NCBI RefSeq assembly: GCF_900103175.1
Contig: NZ_FNLF01000001.1
Span: 1-61,473 of the forward strand
Length of the DNA: 61,473 nt
Direction of reading: 5' to 3'
Origin: Tsukamurella pulmonis
Lineage (GTDB): Bacteria > Actinomycetota > Actinomycetes > Mycobacteriales > Mycobacteriaceae
Part shown: positions 51,864 through 60,613 of the stretch, piece after piece
How the letters are laid out: every line of letters starts with the position of its first letter
Numbering within the stretch: the stretch's first letter is position 1
The notes under the pieces: generated by a model
Databases searched by the model: none
What the model was told of the DNA's origin: nothing
What the model saw: only the letters and a program-made list of their open reading frames with translations
Program-made: the position numbers and the translations under genes

Positions 51864-52964
51864 GTGACGGCACTCTTCTCGCAGGCCGAGGCGAACCCGG
51901 TGATGGTTGCGCTGACACGACTGGCGCACGGCTGGTCGAAGAAGCGGCTCGCTGAGGAGGCCGGGATCTCCGGATCGCACGTCACCCGGGTCGAGGCTGG
52001 CGCTCTGCCGCTGGCAGGTAAGGCGCTCGACGATTACGCCCGGGCGTTGCAATGCCCGGTCGAGGCGCTGTGCGTCGCGTTCGAGCGCTCACCTGCGCAG
52101 GGCACGCACTTCCGCGCCAACGCCACCACAGCGGAGTGGAAACGTGACCGCGTCTGGGCGCGCGCCAACCTGGTCGCGATGCGGCTAGGCCGGGTCGTCG
52201 CCCACACCGATCTCGATCCGGAACTGGCGCTGCCCGATCTCGACCCCGGGGACTACGCCGCCGATCTCGGCGAAATCACGGTCGCGCAAGTCCTGCGCCG
52301 GCTCTGGCGCATCGCCGGCCCCATCCGGTCGATGACCGAACTGCTGGAAGCGGCCGGGGTCTTCGTCGTCGTCGAGGACTTCCACGACCGCGAGATCGAC
52401 GCGGTCACCCTACGCGCCACCGCGCATCACCCGCACCTGGTGTACGTCAACGCCGCACTACCGCCGGACCGGATGCGCATGACCCTCGCGCACGAACTCG
52501 GGCACCTGGTGATGGATGCGATGACCCTGGTCAGCCCCACCGAAACCGAGCGACGGGCAAATGTCTTCGCCGCCGAGTTCCTCGCCCCGGTCGACGACAT
52601 CGGCCCGGCGCTGGACCGGGTCTCGACCCGGACCGTGCACGAGCTCGACGAGCTGCGCCTGGACTGGGGCGTGAGCGAGTCCTCGCTCGTTGTCCGAGCA
52701 CGCGAGCGCGGCGTGCTCTCCGACCGGCAGTACCGGGCGATGTTCCGACTACTCAACGAAACCGGCCGGATGTACGGCACCCGGCCCGGTGTCCCGACCG
52801 AGACACCCGAGCTCGCCCGCGATGTTCTCGCCCAGCTCGCCACCGACGGATACAGCACCACCGAGCTCGACGCCCTGACACTGCTCACCGCCGAGAACCG
52901 CACCAGCCTGTTCGGCGCACCCGAGGGTGCCACCGCCGGCAGCCGTCACCTGACCGTCGTCTAA
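51864..52964 (+). CDS. XRE regulator fused to ImmA/IrrE zinc peptidase
   Basis: This 366-residue two-domain protein has a helix-turn-helix (about 15-65, with L-A-E-E-A-G-I-S-G-S-H-V-T-R-V-E-A-G) and a C-terminal M78 peptidase domain. The zinc motif is H-E-L-G-H near 209, and E-T-E-R-R-A-N-V-F-A-A-E-F-L supplies the third ligand. Such proteins regulate mobile elements by repressor cleavage or act as antitoxin-like regulators. I prefer the GTG at 51864, 8 bases after GGAGG (51851-51855), to the ATG at 51849, which has poor spacing. It is divergent from the recombinase operon across a palindrome. Confidence 0.85.
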   Translation: MTALFSQAEANPVMVALTRLAHGWSKKRLAEEAGISGSHVTRVEAGALPLAGKALDDYARALQCPVEALCVAFERSPAQGTHFRANATTAEWKRDRVWARANLVAMRLGRVVAHTDLDPELALPDLDPGDYAADLGEITVAQVLRRLWRIAGPIRSMTELLEAAGVFVVVEDFHDREIDAVTLRATAHHPHLVYVNAALPPDRMRMTLAHELGHLVMDAMTLVSPTETERRANVFAAEFLAPVDDIGPALDRVSTRTVHELDELRLDWGVSESSLVVRARERGVLSDRQYRAMFRLLNETGRMYGTRPGVPTETPELARDVLAQLATDGYSTTELDALTLLTAENRTSLFGAPEGATAGSRHLTVV

Positions 52965-52984
52965 CAGCGCGGGGGACGCCAGGG

Positions 52985-53332
52985 ATGTCACGGTGGGGCT
53001 GGAACAGCAAGGACGCGGTCAAAGACCACCACTGGCGCGTCCCGCACGGGTCGAACAAGGCAGTGCAGGCCAAAGAGCAGGACGACGCCGCAGGCGGCCG
53101 CCACAACCGTGCCATCCGCACCGCACCGAACGCGCTGGGGCGGGTGGTCCTCCGGTGCCAGTACCGGCGCCTGTACGCGGAGCTGCGGTGGACCGATGCG
53201 ACGAGGAAGCACGCCGAGTACCTCGGCGAGATGACCTGGCACAGCCGCGCCGACAACCTCGCCGCCGCCTGGCGCGAAGCACACGCCCGCGGTCTTACGA
53301 CCAAGTCCTGCGACCGTCATCCAGTTATTTAA
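52985..53332 (+). CDS. Small orphan protein next to XRE-ImmA
   Basis: This 115-residue basic protein is not recognised. The N-terminal 45 residues are rich in Trp, His, Lys and Asn (W-G-W-N-S-K-D-A-V-K-D-H-H-W). The rest is helical with L-Y-A-E-L-R-W and R-A-D-N-L-A-A-A-W-R-E-A-H. The ATG at 52985 has a G-rich ribosome site and lies 20 bases after the XRE-ImmA gene, so it is probably co-transcribed and may be its partner or target. Low confidence in any function. Confidence 0.55.
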   Translation: MSRWGWNSKDAVKDHHWRVPHGSNKAVQAKEQDDAAGGRHNRAIRTAPNALGRVVLRCQYRRLYAELRWTDATRKHAEYLGEMTWHSRADNLAAAWREAHARGLTTKSCDRHPVI

Positions 53333-53440
53333 TCTGTCGATCTTACGGTGTGCGTTATCAGATAGCGAGCTGGGTGTGGGGCCGACGGGCCGCGTGCCGA
53401 CCGTTATGTTTCGTCGTCATGCGGGCGCAGTGGATTCGGG

Positions 53441-56400
53441 TCACCCGTGTTTGCCTGGCCACCAGCTCGCTGGTCCGGCCAGGGTGGCGATTGCGGGTAC
53501 GACGATCGTTCGGACGACGAAGGTGTCGAGGAGTAGTCCGACACCGATGATGAGGCCGACCTGGGTCATGATGGCGATCGAGCCGACCATCAGTCCGAAC
53601 ATGCTTGCCGCGAAGATGAGGCCGGCGGAGGTGATGACGGAGCCGGTGTTGGTGACGGTTCGTAGGACTCCGATGCGAATGCTGCGGTGGGATTCCTCAC
53701 GCAGCCTGGAGATCAACAGCATGTTGTAGTCGGCGCCGACGGCGACGAGCACGATGAACGCGAGAAGCGGTACAGGCCAGGCAATCTCGGTGCGAAGGAT
53801 GCATTGGAAGATCACCACCCCCACGCCGAGGGCTGCAGCGTAGTTCAGGATAACGGTTCCCAGCAGGTAAAGCGGTGCAATGAGCGCTCGGAGTAGTGCG
53901 ATCAGGATGATGCCGACGATGATGAGGGTGGCCAGGGCGAGTAGCCGGAAATCGTGGCTGAGCAGGCGTTGCAGGTCGGCGTTGATGGCGGGGAATCCCG
54001 CTAGCGACACCGATGCGTTCTGCAGGGCGGTGTTGGGTCTCGCTGTCTGGGCTGCGGTGGTGATGGCGTTGGTGAGTTCAATCGCCTGGCTGCTGTAGGG
54101 ATCGGCGTCGGTTTGGATGGCATAGCGCACTGTCCGCCCGTCTGGAGAGACGAATTGTGCAGCAACGTCGGAAAACTTTTGGTTGACGAACGCGTCAGGC
54201 GGTAGGTAGAAACCCGTGGCGGCGTCCGAGCCGCGGGTTTCGCGGGCGGTGGTCTGTAGTTGCGCGGCAAGGGTGGCCATCCCGGCGAACTGTTGCAGGT
54301 TGCTGTCGACGAGTGCGGCGACTCCCCCGGCAATCGCGCGGGAGCCAGCAGCGAGTTGACTCACCCCGTTCTGAAGCTGGGCGAGTTGTGCGGGGAGGTC
54401 GCGCGCGGTGACAGCACCCAGCGTTGTGTCCAATGTGTCCACTGCGGCGGTGAGTTGCGCGGTGATGGTGGTGATGGGTGTGCCGAGGTTGCCCAGTTGC
54501 CCGGAGAGAGCGCCGATTTGGAGGAGGAAGTTGGAATCCCGCAGTGTGCCCAGGGTCCGGAGTTGCTGTTGGACGGCGGCGCACTGAGGGATCGGGGCGC
54601 ACCAGGGAGCGTTGTCGAGCAAGGGCCGCACGGCGGTCACGAGACTCAAGGCGTCGGATGCCTGCCTTGCCGCGGTGGCCAATTGCGGTGCCTGCCCAAT
54701 GAGTTGGTCGAGTGCGGGTGCGGTTGTGCGGAGTTGACCGAGCAGTGGTCGGTATTGCTGGATCTGTTGTCCCGCGGTCGTGGCCTGGTCGAGAATTCGC
54801 AACAGCGGTGTCAGGTTGGCGCGGATCTGGCTGTCGAGCGTGGCAAGGCCGGTCGCGAGTTGGTCGGCGCCATCTCGAAGTTGGAACAGGTCGCCAGTGC
54901 GTGATCGGCCGTCACTGACTGCCGCGGCGAGTCGGTCACCGATCTGTCCGTTCTGCCACGACAGCTGGGCTTGTTCGAGGCGGCTGCCGGTGGGTCGGGT
55001 CACGCCGACAACCCGGGTCACTCCCGGGACTTGCGCGACGCGTGATGCCAGGTCGTCGAGGTCAGCCAGCCCTTTCGCGGTACGCATGTCGTTCGGGGAT
55101 TGGATCACGAGGAATTCCGGGACGGTAGTGTTGGTCGGGAAGTGCCGGTCGAGCAGTGCGTAACCCTCGTTACTGTCAGTGGTGGCGGGTTGTCCGCTGC
55201 GGTCGTCGTAGGTGATGGTGATGCCCAACGCCACTGCGCCGAGGGCGAGCAGAGCGACGAGTGTCATAGCCAGTAGCGAGGCGGGGCGCCGTACGACGAG
55301 TACCGCGATGCGGTTCCAGTAGCGCCGCGTCAGGTCCGCGCGGGGTGCACCCCACCCGAGGTGGGAGGCGGCGTGCAGGACCGGCGGTAGCAGGGTGACC
55401 GTGGCGAGGAACCCGATGACGATCGCGATCGCACATGCCGGCCCGAGAGTGGAGAAGACGCTCAGTTTTCCGAACACCATCGCCAGGAACGCCAGGGCGA
55501 CGGTTGCGGCGGAGGCGAGGATGACGCGCCCGATCGTAGCGGTGGCGTCGATGAGCGCAGGTGCGTGCTCGGCGCCCGACCGTAATCGCTCGTGGTAGCG
55601 GCTGATGAAGAAGACCGTGTAGTCGACGCCGGCACCGAGCAGGATCACCGTCATGAACGCGACGGTGAACTGTGAAACGGGCATTCCGAACTCGCCCAAC
55701 GCTGACACCACACCGCGACCCACCCCGAGGCTGATCCCGATCACCAGCAGGGGTACGAGCGCGGTGAACAGCGACCGGTAGACCACCAGCAGGATGAACG
55801 CGATCAGCAGAACCGTGGCCATGGTGATCACCACAAGGTCCTTTTCGGCCGTGACGATCTGATCGCTGAAGGTGGCGGTGGGCCCGGTGACGTGTACGGT
55901 TGTACCGGTGCCGGAGAACGAATGATAGGCGAGGTCGCGCACGGAATCCAAGGCGCGAGTCGCGGCGGGGCCGCCCAGCGTTCCGGTCAGCCCCACCGGC
56001 AGGTACCAGGCCGTCCCGTCGCGGCTCACCGCCTGCGACGCCGTCGTCGGATCCCCCACCAGGTCACGGACGGAAGCGACATCGGCGGTGGCGCCACGAA
56101 GTTTCTGAACAAGCTCGTCGTAGCGTACGCGCACCGTCGGGGTGAGGCCGCCACGGTTCTCCATGGCGATGAAAACCGTTGTCTTGGCGCCTTTCTCCCC
56201 GAACGCCGTACCCATCCGGTCGAAAGCCTGAAATGACGGCACTCCCGCAGGGATCGGATCGACCGATTGTTGGCGCACGACTGTCTCGAGCTGCGGGAAC
56301 GCCAGCGCCAGCACCACACCCACCGCGAGCCACGCGCCGACGACGACAACCTTGTGCGCTAGCGCGTACCGAGCCACCCGCGCAAGCGTGGCGCTGTATT

Positions 56401-56446
56401 CCGCGCGTTCTGACCGCGCGCCAGCCGATCGCCGGTGCACCACCAT
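53441..56446 (-). CDS. MmpL-family RND transporter
   Basis: This 1001-residue protein has two RND halves, each with a proton-relay Asp-Tyr: G-A-G-V-D-Y-T-V-F near 285 and V-G-A-D-Y-N-M-L near 915. About 11-12 transmembrane helices are seen. A large outer insertion (about 490-720) is Leu/Gln-rich and repetitive, like the coiled-coil of lipid-exporting MmpL proteins. Members export lipids or drugs of the mycomembrane; no substrate can be told here. I chose ATG 56446, with AGGAG 8 bases before it. A perfect palindrome lies about 41 bases upstream and the TetR gene precedes it, so repression by that protein is likely. Confidence 0.9.
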   Translation of the reverse strand: MVVHRRSAGARSERAEYSATLARVARYALAHKVVVVGAWLAVGVVLALAFPQLETVVRQQSVDPIPAGVPSFQAFDRMGTAFGEKGAKTTVFIAMENRGGLTPTVRVRYDELVQKLRGATADVASVRDLVGDPTTASQAVSRDGTAWYLPVGLTGTLGGPAATRALDSVRDLAYHSFSGTGTTVHVTGPTATFSDQIVTAEKDLVVITMATVLLIAFILLVVYRSLFTALVPLLVIGISLGVGRGVVSALGEFGMPVSQFTVAFMTVILLGAGVDYTVFFISRYHERLRSGAEHAPALIDATATIGRVILASAATVALAFLAMVFGKLSVFSTLGPACAIAIVIGFLATVTLLPPVLHAASHLGWGAPRADLTRRYWNRIAVLVVRRPASLLAMTLVALLALGAVALGITITYDDRSGQPATTDSNEGYALLDRHFPTNTTVPEFLVIQSPNDMRTAKGLADLDDLASRVAQVPGVTRVVGVTRPTGSRLEQAQLSWQNGQIGDRLAAAVSDGRSRTGDLFQLRDGADQLATGLATLDSQIRANLTPLLRILDQATTAGQQIQQYRPLLGQLRTTAPALDQLIGQAPQLATAARQASDALSLVTAVRPLLDNAPWCAPIPQCAAVQQQLRTLGTLRDSNFLLQIGALSGQLGNLGTPITTITAQLTAAVDTLDTTLGAVTARDLPAQLAQLQNGVSQLAAGSRAIAGGVAALVDSNLQQFAGMATLAAQLQTTARETRGSDAATGFYLPPDAFVNQKFSDVAAQFVSPDGRTVRYAIQTDADPYSSQAIELTNAITTAAQTARPNTALQNASVSLAGFPAINADLQRLLSHDFRLLALATLIIVGIILIALLRALIAPLYLLGTVILNYAAALGVGVVIFQCILRTEIAWPVPLLAFIVLVAVGADYNMLLISRLREESHRSIRIGVLRTVTNTGSVITSAGLIFAASMFGLMVGSIAIMTQVGLIIGVGLLLDTFVVRTIVVPAIATLAGPASWWPGKHG

Positions 56447-56486
56447 CAACACCACTCCTGCCGAAACGGAACTACCTGGATCGGTA

Positions 56487-56503
56487 CGCTACATGATGTA
56501 GCG
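56487..56503. promoter_or_regulatory. Perfect palindrome upstream of the MmpL gene
   Basis: CGCTACA-TGA-TGTAGCG is a perfect 7-3-7 inverted repeat between the TetR stop and the MmpL start. It shares the half-site GTAGCG/CGCTAC with the palindrome at 57223-57237 on the other side of the TetR gene, so the same repressor may bind both. Confidence 0.65.
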
Positions 56504-56557
56504 AAAAGCGGTGGCGCGGTCGCTCGTCTTCGGACTCGGCGTGGACCGTGCGAGCGG

Positions 56558-57172
56558 TCAGGGCATGCGGCGATGCGCCGTCAGGAAGTCGTCGACGATG
56601 CGGCGGCGGTCATCGGCGTCGACGGCCCGGATGCCGGTGATTTTGGCGAAGATCAGCGGTCCGACGAGCTGGGTGATGGCCAGGGTCAGGTCGAAATCGT
56701 CGAGCTCGTCGACGGCACTGGCACTGGTGAGCAATCGGTCGAACGGTTCGCGGTAGTGATCGACCACCCGCGCACGCAGTGGGGCCAGGGCGTTGCTCTG
56801 CTCGCCGGCCCGTTCGGGCACCATCGCCAACCACGCGACCGTGGTGACCTGCAGCGGCGCCTGTTCGATGACGTCCGCCTGACGATCCATCAACCGGATC
56901 AAGTCCTCGCGCACCGACCCCGAGAGTTCGTGGCGATCGGCCTGGGGCAGCAAACGCTCGAAGGCAGCGGCGACCAGGTCGGTGGTACTGCCAAAGTGCC
57001 GGTAGAGGGTTGTGCGGGCAACCCTGGACAAGCTGGTGACCGCCTCGACGGTGACAGCCTCCACTCCCCCTCTGCGCAGCAACACCGCCGTGGCGTCGAG
57101 TAGACGGTTCCTGGAACGAACCCGCCGCGGATCGACGTCGTCGAGGCCATCGATGCTCACCGCTACCCGCAT
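56558..57172 (-). CDS. TetR family regulator of the MmpL/thioesterase region
   Basis: This 204-residue regulator has an N-terminal helix-turn-helix (about 15-60: L-L-D-A-T-A-V-L-L-R-R-G-G and V-A-R-T-T-L-Y-R-H-F-G). A C-terminal domain, with R-E-P-F-D-R-L-L-T-S and Q-L-V-G-P-L-I-F-A-K, is of the TetR_C_33-like kind. The ATG at 57172 (MRVAVSIDG) is chosen; the frame extends further but over the operator region. A perfect 7-1-7 palindrome lies 51-65 bases upstream, between it and the divergent hotdog gene, typical of self-repression. Confidence 0.85.
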   Translation of the reverse strand: MRVAVSIDGLDDVDPRRVRSRNRLLDATAVLLRRGGVEAVTVEAVTSLSRVARTTLYRHFGSTTDLVAAAFERLLPQADRHELSGSVREDLIRLMDRQADVIEQAPLQVTTVAWLAMVPERAGEQSNALAPLRARVVDHYREPFDRLLTSASAVDELDDFDLTLAITQLVGPLIFAKITGIRAVDADDRRRIVDDFLTAHRRMP

Positions 57173-57222
57173 TCTTCTCGCTGTTGGTCCACGTATGTGG
57201 CATCCTGCCAACGATACCGTCA

Positions 57223-57237
57223 GTAGCGGTCCGCTAC
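57223..57237. promoter_or_regulatory. TetR operator between divergent genes
   Basis: GTAGCGG-T-CCGCTAC is a perfect 15-base palindrome in the 93-base gap between the TetR and thioesterase starts. It is a likely binding site for the TetR protein. Confidence 0.7.
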
Positions 57238-57265
57238 CGGCACGAGCATCGATTCGAGGACTGTG

Positions 57266-57742
57266 ATGTCAGCACCCAGCAGACTGCCCGCGCACTCCCC
57301 ATCGTGCATGGGCTGCGGGCCGGAAAATGCCAGCGGCCTGCAGCTCGAGGTCTACCGCGACGAGGACCGAGTCTTTGCAGATCACTCCTTCACCGAAAAG
57401 CATTCCGGTGGACCAGGTCTGGCGCATGGAGGGGCCATCTCGGCCGCGTGCGACGACATCATGGGATTTACGCTGTGGATCGCCGGCACCCCGGCCGTCA
57501 CGCGCACGTTGACGGTCAAGTACCGCCGACCGGTACCCCTCCACGTACCAGTACGCCTCACGGCGTGGATCGACGAGGACGCCGATCACACCCTGCACAT
57601 CGGGGCGAGCGGGACCGTGGAGGGCGAGACCTACTTTTCCGCCACTAGCGAGTTCGTGAAAGTCGATCTCACGCACTTCGCGCGCTACGCCGACACCTCC
57701 ACGGTAGACAGCTTTTTCGTCAATTTCCTCCGCGCGGACTGA
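57266..57742 (+). CDS. Hotdog-fold thioesterase (PaaI-like)
   Basis: This 158-residue acyl-CoA thioesterase-like protein has one hotdog domain. H-S-G-G-P-G-L-A-H-G-G-A-I-S-A-A-C-D-D near 47 is the typical loop, with Asp/His catalytic residues. T-L-T-V-K-Y-R-R-P-V-P near 84 follows. A Cys pair near the start, C-M-G-C-G, is seen in some members of the PaaI/YigI group. The ATG at 57266 has GAGG 6 bases before. It is divergent from the TetR gene across the palindrome and may act on a fatty-acyl product of the neighbouring hydroxylase. Confidence 0.82.
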   Translation: MSAPSRLPAHSPSCMGCGPENASGLQLEVYRDEDRVFADHSFTEKHSGGPGLAHGGAISAACDDIMGFTLWIAGTPAVTRTLTVKYRRPVPLHVPVRLTAWIDEDADHTLHIGASGTVEGETYFSATSEFVKVDLTHFARYADTSTVDSFFVNFLRAD

Positions 57743-57747
57743 CCTGC

Positions 57748-58773
57748 TCAGATGCCCGGCGCTGCCCGCTGATTCGACGGTGCGCGGCGGAACTGAGTCG
57801 GGGAGCACCCGACCCACCGTGTAAATGCATGGGAGAAACTGGCGACCTCGGAGTACCCCAGTTCTGCGGCTATCTCGCCGACACTGATGCCGGGATCCAG
57901 CAGTCGCGCGGTGGCTCGTTCTTGGGCGAACTGCTGCCGCAGGCGACGCAGGGTGGTGCCCTCGGCGTGCAGGCGTCGCTTGAGTGTGCTCACCGATGTC
58001 GCCAGCTCCGCCGCGATACGAGCGCCGTCAGCGCGCGCAGGGTCAGCATCGAACTGTGCGCGGACCAGCTGCGTGTAGGAATTGGGCCTGCGCTGTTCGT
58101 AGACGCGTCGAAGCTCGGCGATACCGATCCGGTAGGCCACGGGGTCGGAGAAGCGGCACACGTCGTAGAGCACGGCAGCCGGTATATGCACGAACGCCGC
58201 GCGCGCGTCGAAAAGGATCCGATGGCCGATCTCACCCACGACGATCAGGTCTGCCGGCGCCTGGCATGTCAGATGAAGCTCCACGGAGGGGACGGCACCG
58301 GCGAGCATGTCCACCAACCGCAGGACAGCCAGACCACCGTAGGTGACGGCGAGACAATCGGTGCCGGGGCTATCTGTGCGCCCGGCCAGAGCGATCGTCA
58401 GTCCAGAGTCTCCGTGCTGGAACTCGGTGCTCAGCGCGGTCGATATCAGGGGCAAGAACCGAAGCAGTTGAACAACTTCGAGGACGGAACCCGCACTGAC
58501 CAGCGGCAAACTGAGGGGGCCGAAAGAGGTCAGCTGGGCGTGCTCGGCGAACGCCACGCCCAACCGGAATCCCTGCTGGGCGTCCATCGCCGGATACACC
58601 TCGTGAAACCACCGGACAGGCACTTGGCCCTGTCGCGCAATGACGACCGCGAGATCGACGCCCTCGCGGGCCATGATGCGTCCGAACGCTCGCGTCTCCG
58701 CCGCGCCCAGGGCACCGCTGTCGAGGAGCTGCGCGAACGCTAGCGGCGGTATCCCCAACTCGACAAGGCTCAC
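57748..58773 (-). CDS. AraC family regulator (ThcR/OruR-like)
   Basis: This 341-residue activator has an N-terminal arabinose-binding-like domain (about 20-205) and a C-terminal AraC helix-turn-helix pair (about 235-330: A-A-E-L-A-T-S-V-S-T-L-K-R-R-L-H-A-E-G, then I-S-V-G-E-I-A-A-E-L-G-Y-S-E-V-A-S-F-S-H-A-F-T-R-W). This type controls P450 and alkane genes in Rhodococcus and Dietzia. The start is probably the GTG at 58773, seven bases after a TAAATT -10 box, giving a leaderless mRNA. It is divergent from the ferredoxin-P450-reductase operon, its likely target. Confidence 0.85.
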   Translation of the reverse strand: MSLVELGIPPLAFAQLLDSGALGAAETRAFGRIMAREGVDLAVVIARQGQVPVRWFHEVYPAMDAQQGFRLGVAFAEHAQLTSFGPLSLPLVSAGSVLEVVQLLRFLPLISTALSTEFQHGDSGLTIALAGRTDSPGTDCLAVTYGGLAVLRLVDMLAGAVPSVELHLTCQAPADLIVVGEIGHRILFDARAAFVHIPAAVLYDVCRFSDPVAYRIGIAELRRVYEQRRPNSYTQLVRAQFDADPARADGARIAAELATSVSTLKRRLHAEGTTLRRLRQQFAQERATARLLDPGISVGEIAAELGYSEVASFSHAFTRWVGCSPTQFRRAPSNQRAAPGI

Positions 58774-58780
58774 ATGAGCC

Positions 58781-58786
58781 AATTTA
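58781..58786 (-). promoter_or_regulatory. -10 box for a leaderless AraC transcript
   Basis: TAAATT on the minus strand lies 7 bases before the GTG at 58773. The spacing fits transcription beginning at the start codon, and no Shine-Dalgarno sequence is present. Confidence 0.5.
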
Positions 58787-58872
58787 ACAAGACATCGCGA
58801 CGTCCGAGCCTGGATCAAGCACATCTGCCGCGTGCACACTCACCTCTACGACCCACGAACAAGGAGGTGGCC

Positions 58873-59193
58873 ATGGCCACGATCACTTACGTGACCCACG
58901 ACGGCGAGGACTACCCCGCGCCGGTGACGCCCGGCAGGTCACTGATGCAGATTGCAGTCGACGAGGCGATACCGGGGATCGATGGCGACTGTGGCGGTGA
59001 GGCGGCATGCGGAACGTGCCACGTCGTCGTCGACAGCGCGTGGATCGACACCGTCGGACACAGCACAGACGTCGAAGAAGGCATGTTGAGTATGCACCCC
59101 GAACGTGAGGCCAACTCGCGACTGGCCTGCCAGATGACCGCCAACAACGAGTGGGACGGTCTGACCGTTCGCCTTCCCGAGTTCCAGTTGTGA
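58873..59193 (+). CDS. 2Fe-2S ferredoxin
   Basis: This 106-residue electron carrier passes electrons from the reductase to the P450. Four cysteines are seen as D-C-G-G-E-A-A-C-G-T-C and L-A-C-Q-M, the putidaredoxin/rhodocoxin type. The ATG at 58873 has the strong ribosome site AAGGAGG at 58861-58867. It is the first gene of the operon, 26 bases before the P450. Confidence 0.95.
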   Translation: MATITYVTHDGEDYPAPVTPGRSLMQIAVDEAIPGIDGDCGGEAACGTCHVVVDSAWIDTVGHSTDVEEGMLSMHPEREANSRLACQMTANNEWDGLTVRLPEFQL

Positions 59194-59219
59194 ACGTCTA
59201 AAGCGAAAGAGCAACATCT

Positions 59220-60613
59220 ATGAGCATCTCAACTGCCCTCGCCGACAAAGCGCAGTCCATGATCCCGATCGATCTACAAATCCGTGGCGCCCACGTCTAT
59301 GACAAGGCCCGCCGGATCGTCACCCGAACCGACGGCAAAAAGATCTTCACCGAGACCCCCATCCCGCCTGTCGAGGAAGTCGAACTCACCGACATCGATC
59401 TGAGCAACCCATTCCTCTACCGACAGGGCAGGTGGCGGTCCTACTTCGAGCGTGTGCGCAATGAGGCGCCCGTTCACTTCCAGCCCCGCAGTCCCTTCGG
59501 GCCGTTCTGGTCGGTCACTCGACATGCCGACATCATCGCTGTCGACAAGAACCACGACGCGTTCTCCGCCGAACCGTTCATCATCATCGGTCGGCCGCCC
59601 CGCTTCATGGACATCGCGATGTTCATCGCCATGGACCCGCCGCGGCACGACAAGCAGCGCGCCGCCGTCCAGGGAGTCGTCGCACCGAAGAACCTGCGCG
59701 AGATGGAGGGCCTCATCCGGTCGCGCGTCCGGGAAGTCCTCGACGAGCTACCGCTCGACGAACCGTTCGACTGGGTCCAGACCGTGTCGGTCGAACTGAC
59801 CGCGCGGATGCTCGCGACATTGCTCGACTACCCCTACGAGCAGCGCCACAAACTCGTCCAGTGGTCGGATCTGGCCACGTCGATGGAGCAGGCCAACGGC
59901 GGACCATCAGACAACGACAAAGTTTTCCGCGAGATGGTCGCGATGGCACAGGGCTTGAGTGCGCTATGGCGAGACAAGGCCGCGCGGACCGCGGCAGGCG
60001 AGGAGCCTGGTTTCGACCTCATCACCATGCTGCAGAGCAACGAGGACACCAAAGACCTTCTCGACGACAGCCCCATGGAGTTCCTCGGGAACCTCGTGCT
60101 GGCTGATCGTCGGCGGCAACGACACCACCCGCAACTCGATGAGCGCGGAGTGCTGGCTCTCAACGAGTATCCCGACCAGTTCGAGAAACTCAAAGCCAAT
60201 CCGGACCTGATCCCCAACGCGGTGTCGGAGAATCATCCGGTGGCAAACCCCCCTGGCGTACATTGCGCCGGGTCGCCAAGAAGGACGTGATGCTCAACGG
60301 TCAGTTCATCCGCAAAGGCGACAAAGTCGTCATGTGGTACGCCTCCGGCAACCGCGACGAGCGAGTGTTCGACCGCCCGGACGAGCTCATCATCGATCGG
60401 TCCAACGCTCGCAACCACATCGCGTTCGGTTTCGGCGTGCACCGTTGCATGGGAAACCGCCTGGCCGAATTGCAGTTGCGCATTCTCTGGGAAGAACTCC
60501 TCGAGCGCTTCGACGACATCGCGGTGGTCGGTGATCCGGAGTACGTGCAGTCCAACTTCGTTCGTGGGATCAGCAAGATGATGGTCCGTCTGACTCCCAA
60601 GCAGGAGACGTGA
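59220..60613 (+). pseudogene. CYP153-family cytochrome P450 alkane hydroxylase, frameshifted
   Basis: The product would be a soluble terminal hydroxylase of medium-chain alkanes or fatty chains. CYP153 marks are the long N-terminal extension, S-P-F-G-P-F-W-S-V-T, F-I-A-M-D-P-P-R-H, G-G-N-D-T-T-R-N-S-M in the I-helix, [10 protein letters not shown], and haem loop [11 protein letters not shown]. The frame is broken four times: an extra base near 60107, one missing near 60152, one extra near 60231 and one extra near 60264. Repaired length is 463 residues. As written, translation stops at 60290, before the haem loop. The stop at 60611-60613 overlaps the reductase GTG. Confidence 0.85.

Noticed and set aside
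47293-53332. IS element or transposon with terminal inverted repeats
   Set aside because: No DDE transposase and no terminal inverted repeats or target duplications are visible; the recombinases are of the tyrosine type.
52985-53332. Classic toxin-antitoxin pair with the XRE-ImmA gene
   Set aside because: The small protein shows no known toxin motif and the gene order alone is not enough to claim it.
53333-53440. Right-end attachment copy matching 47229-47247
   Set aside because: I looked for GGAGCCTAGGAGATTCGA here and near 51.6 kb and saw no match, so the right end is left open.
59220-60613. Steroid-type CYP125/CYP142 assignment for the P450
   Set aside because: The I-helix G-G-N-D-T-T-R-N-S-M, E-I-I-R-W-Q-T-P and the ferredoxin-reductase context fit CYP153 better.
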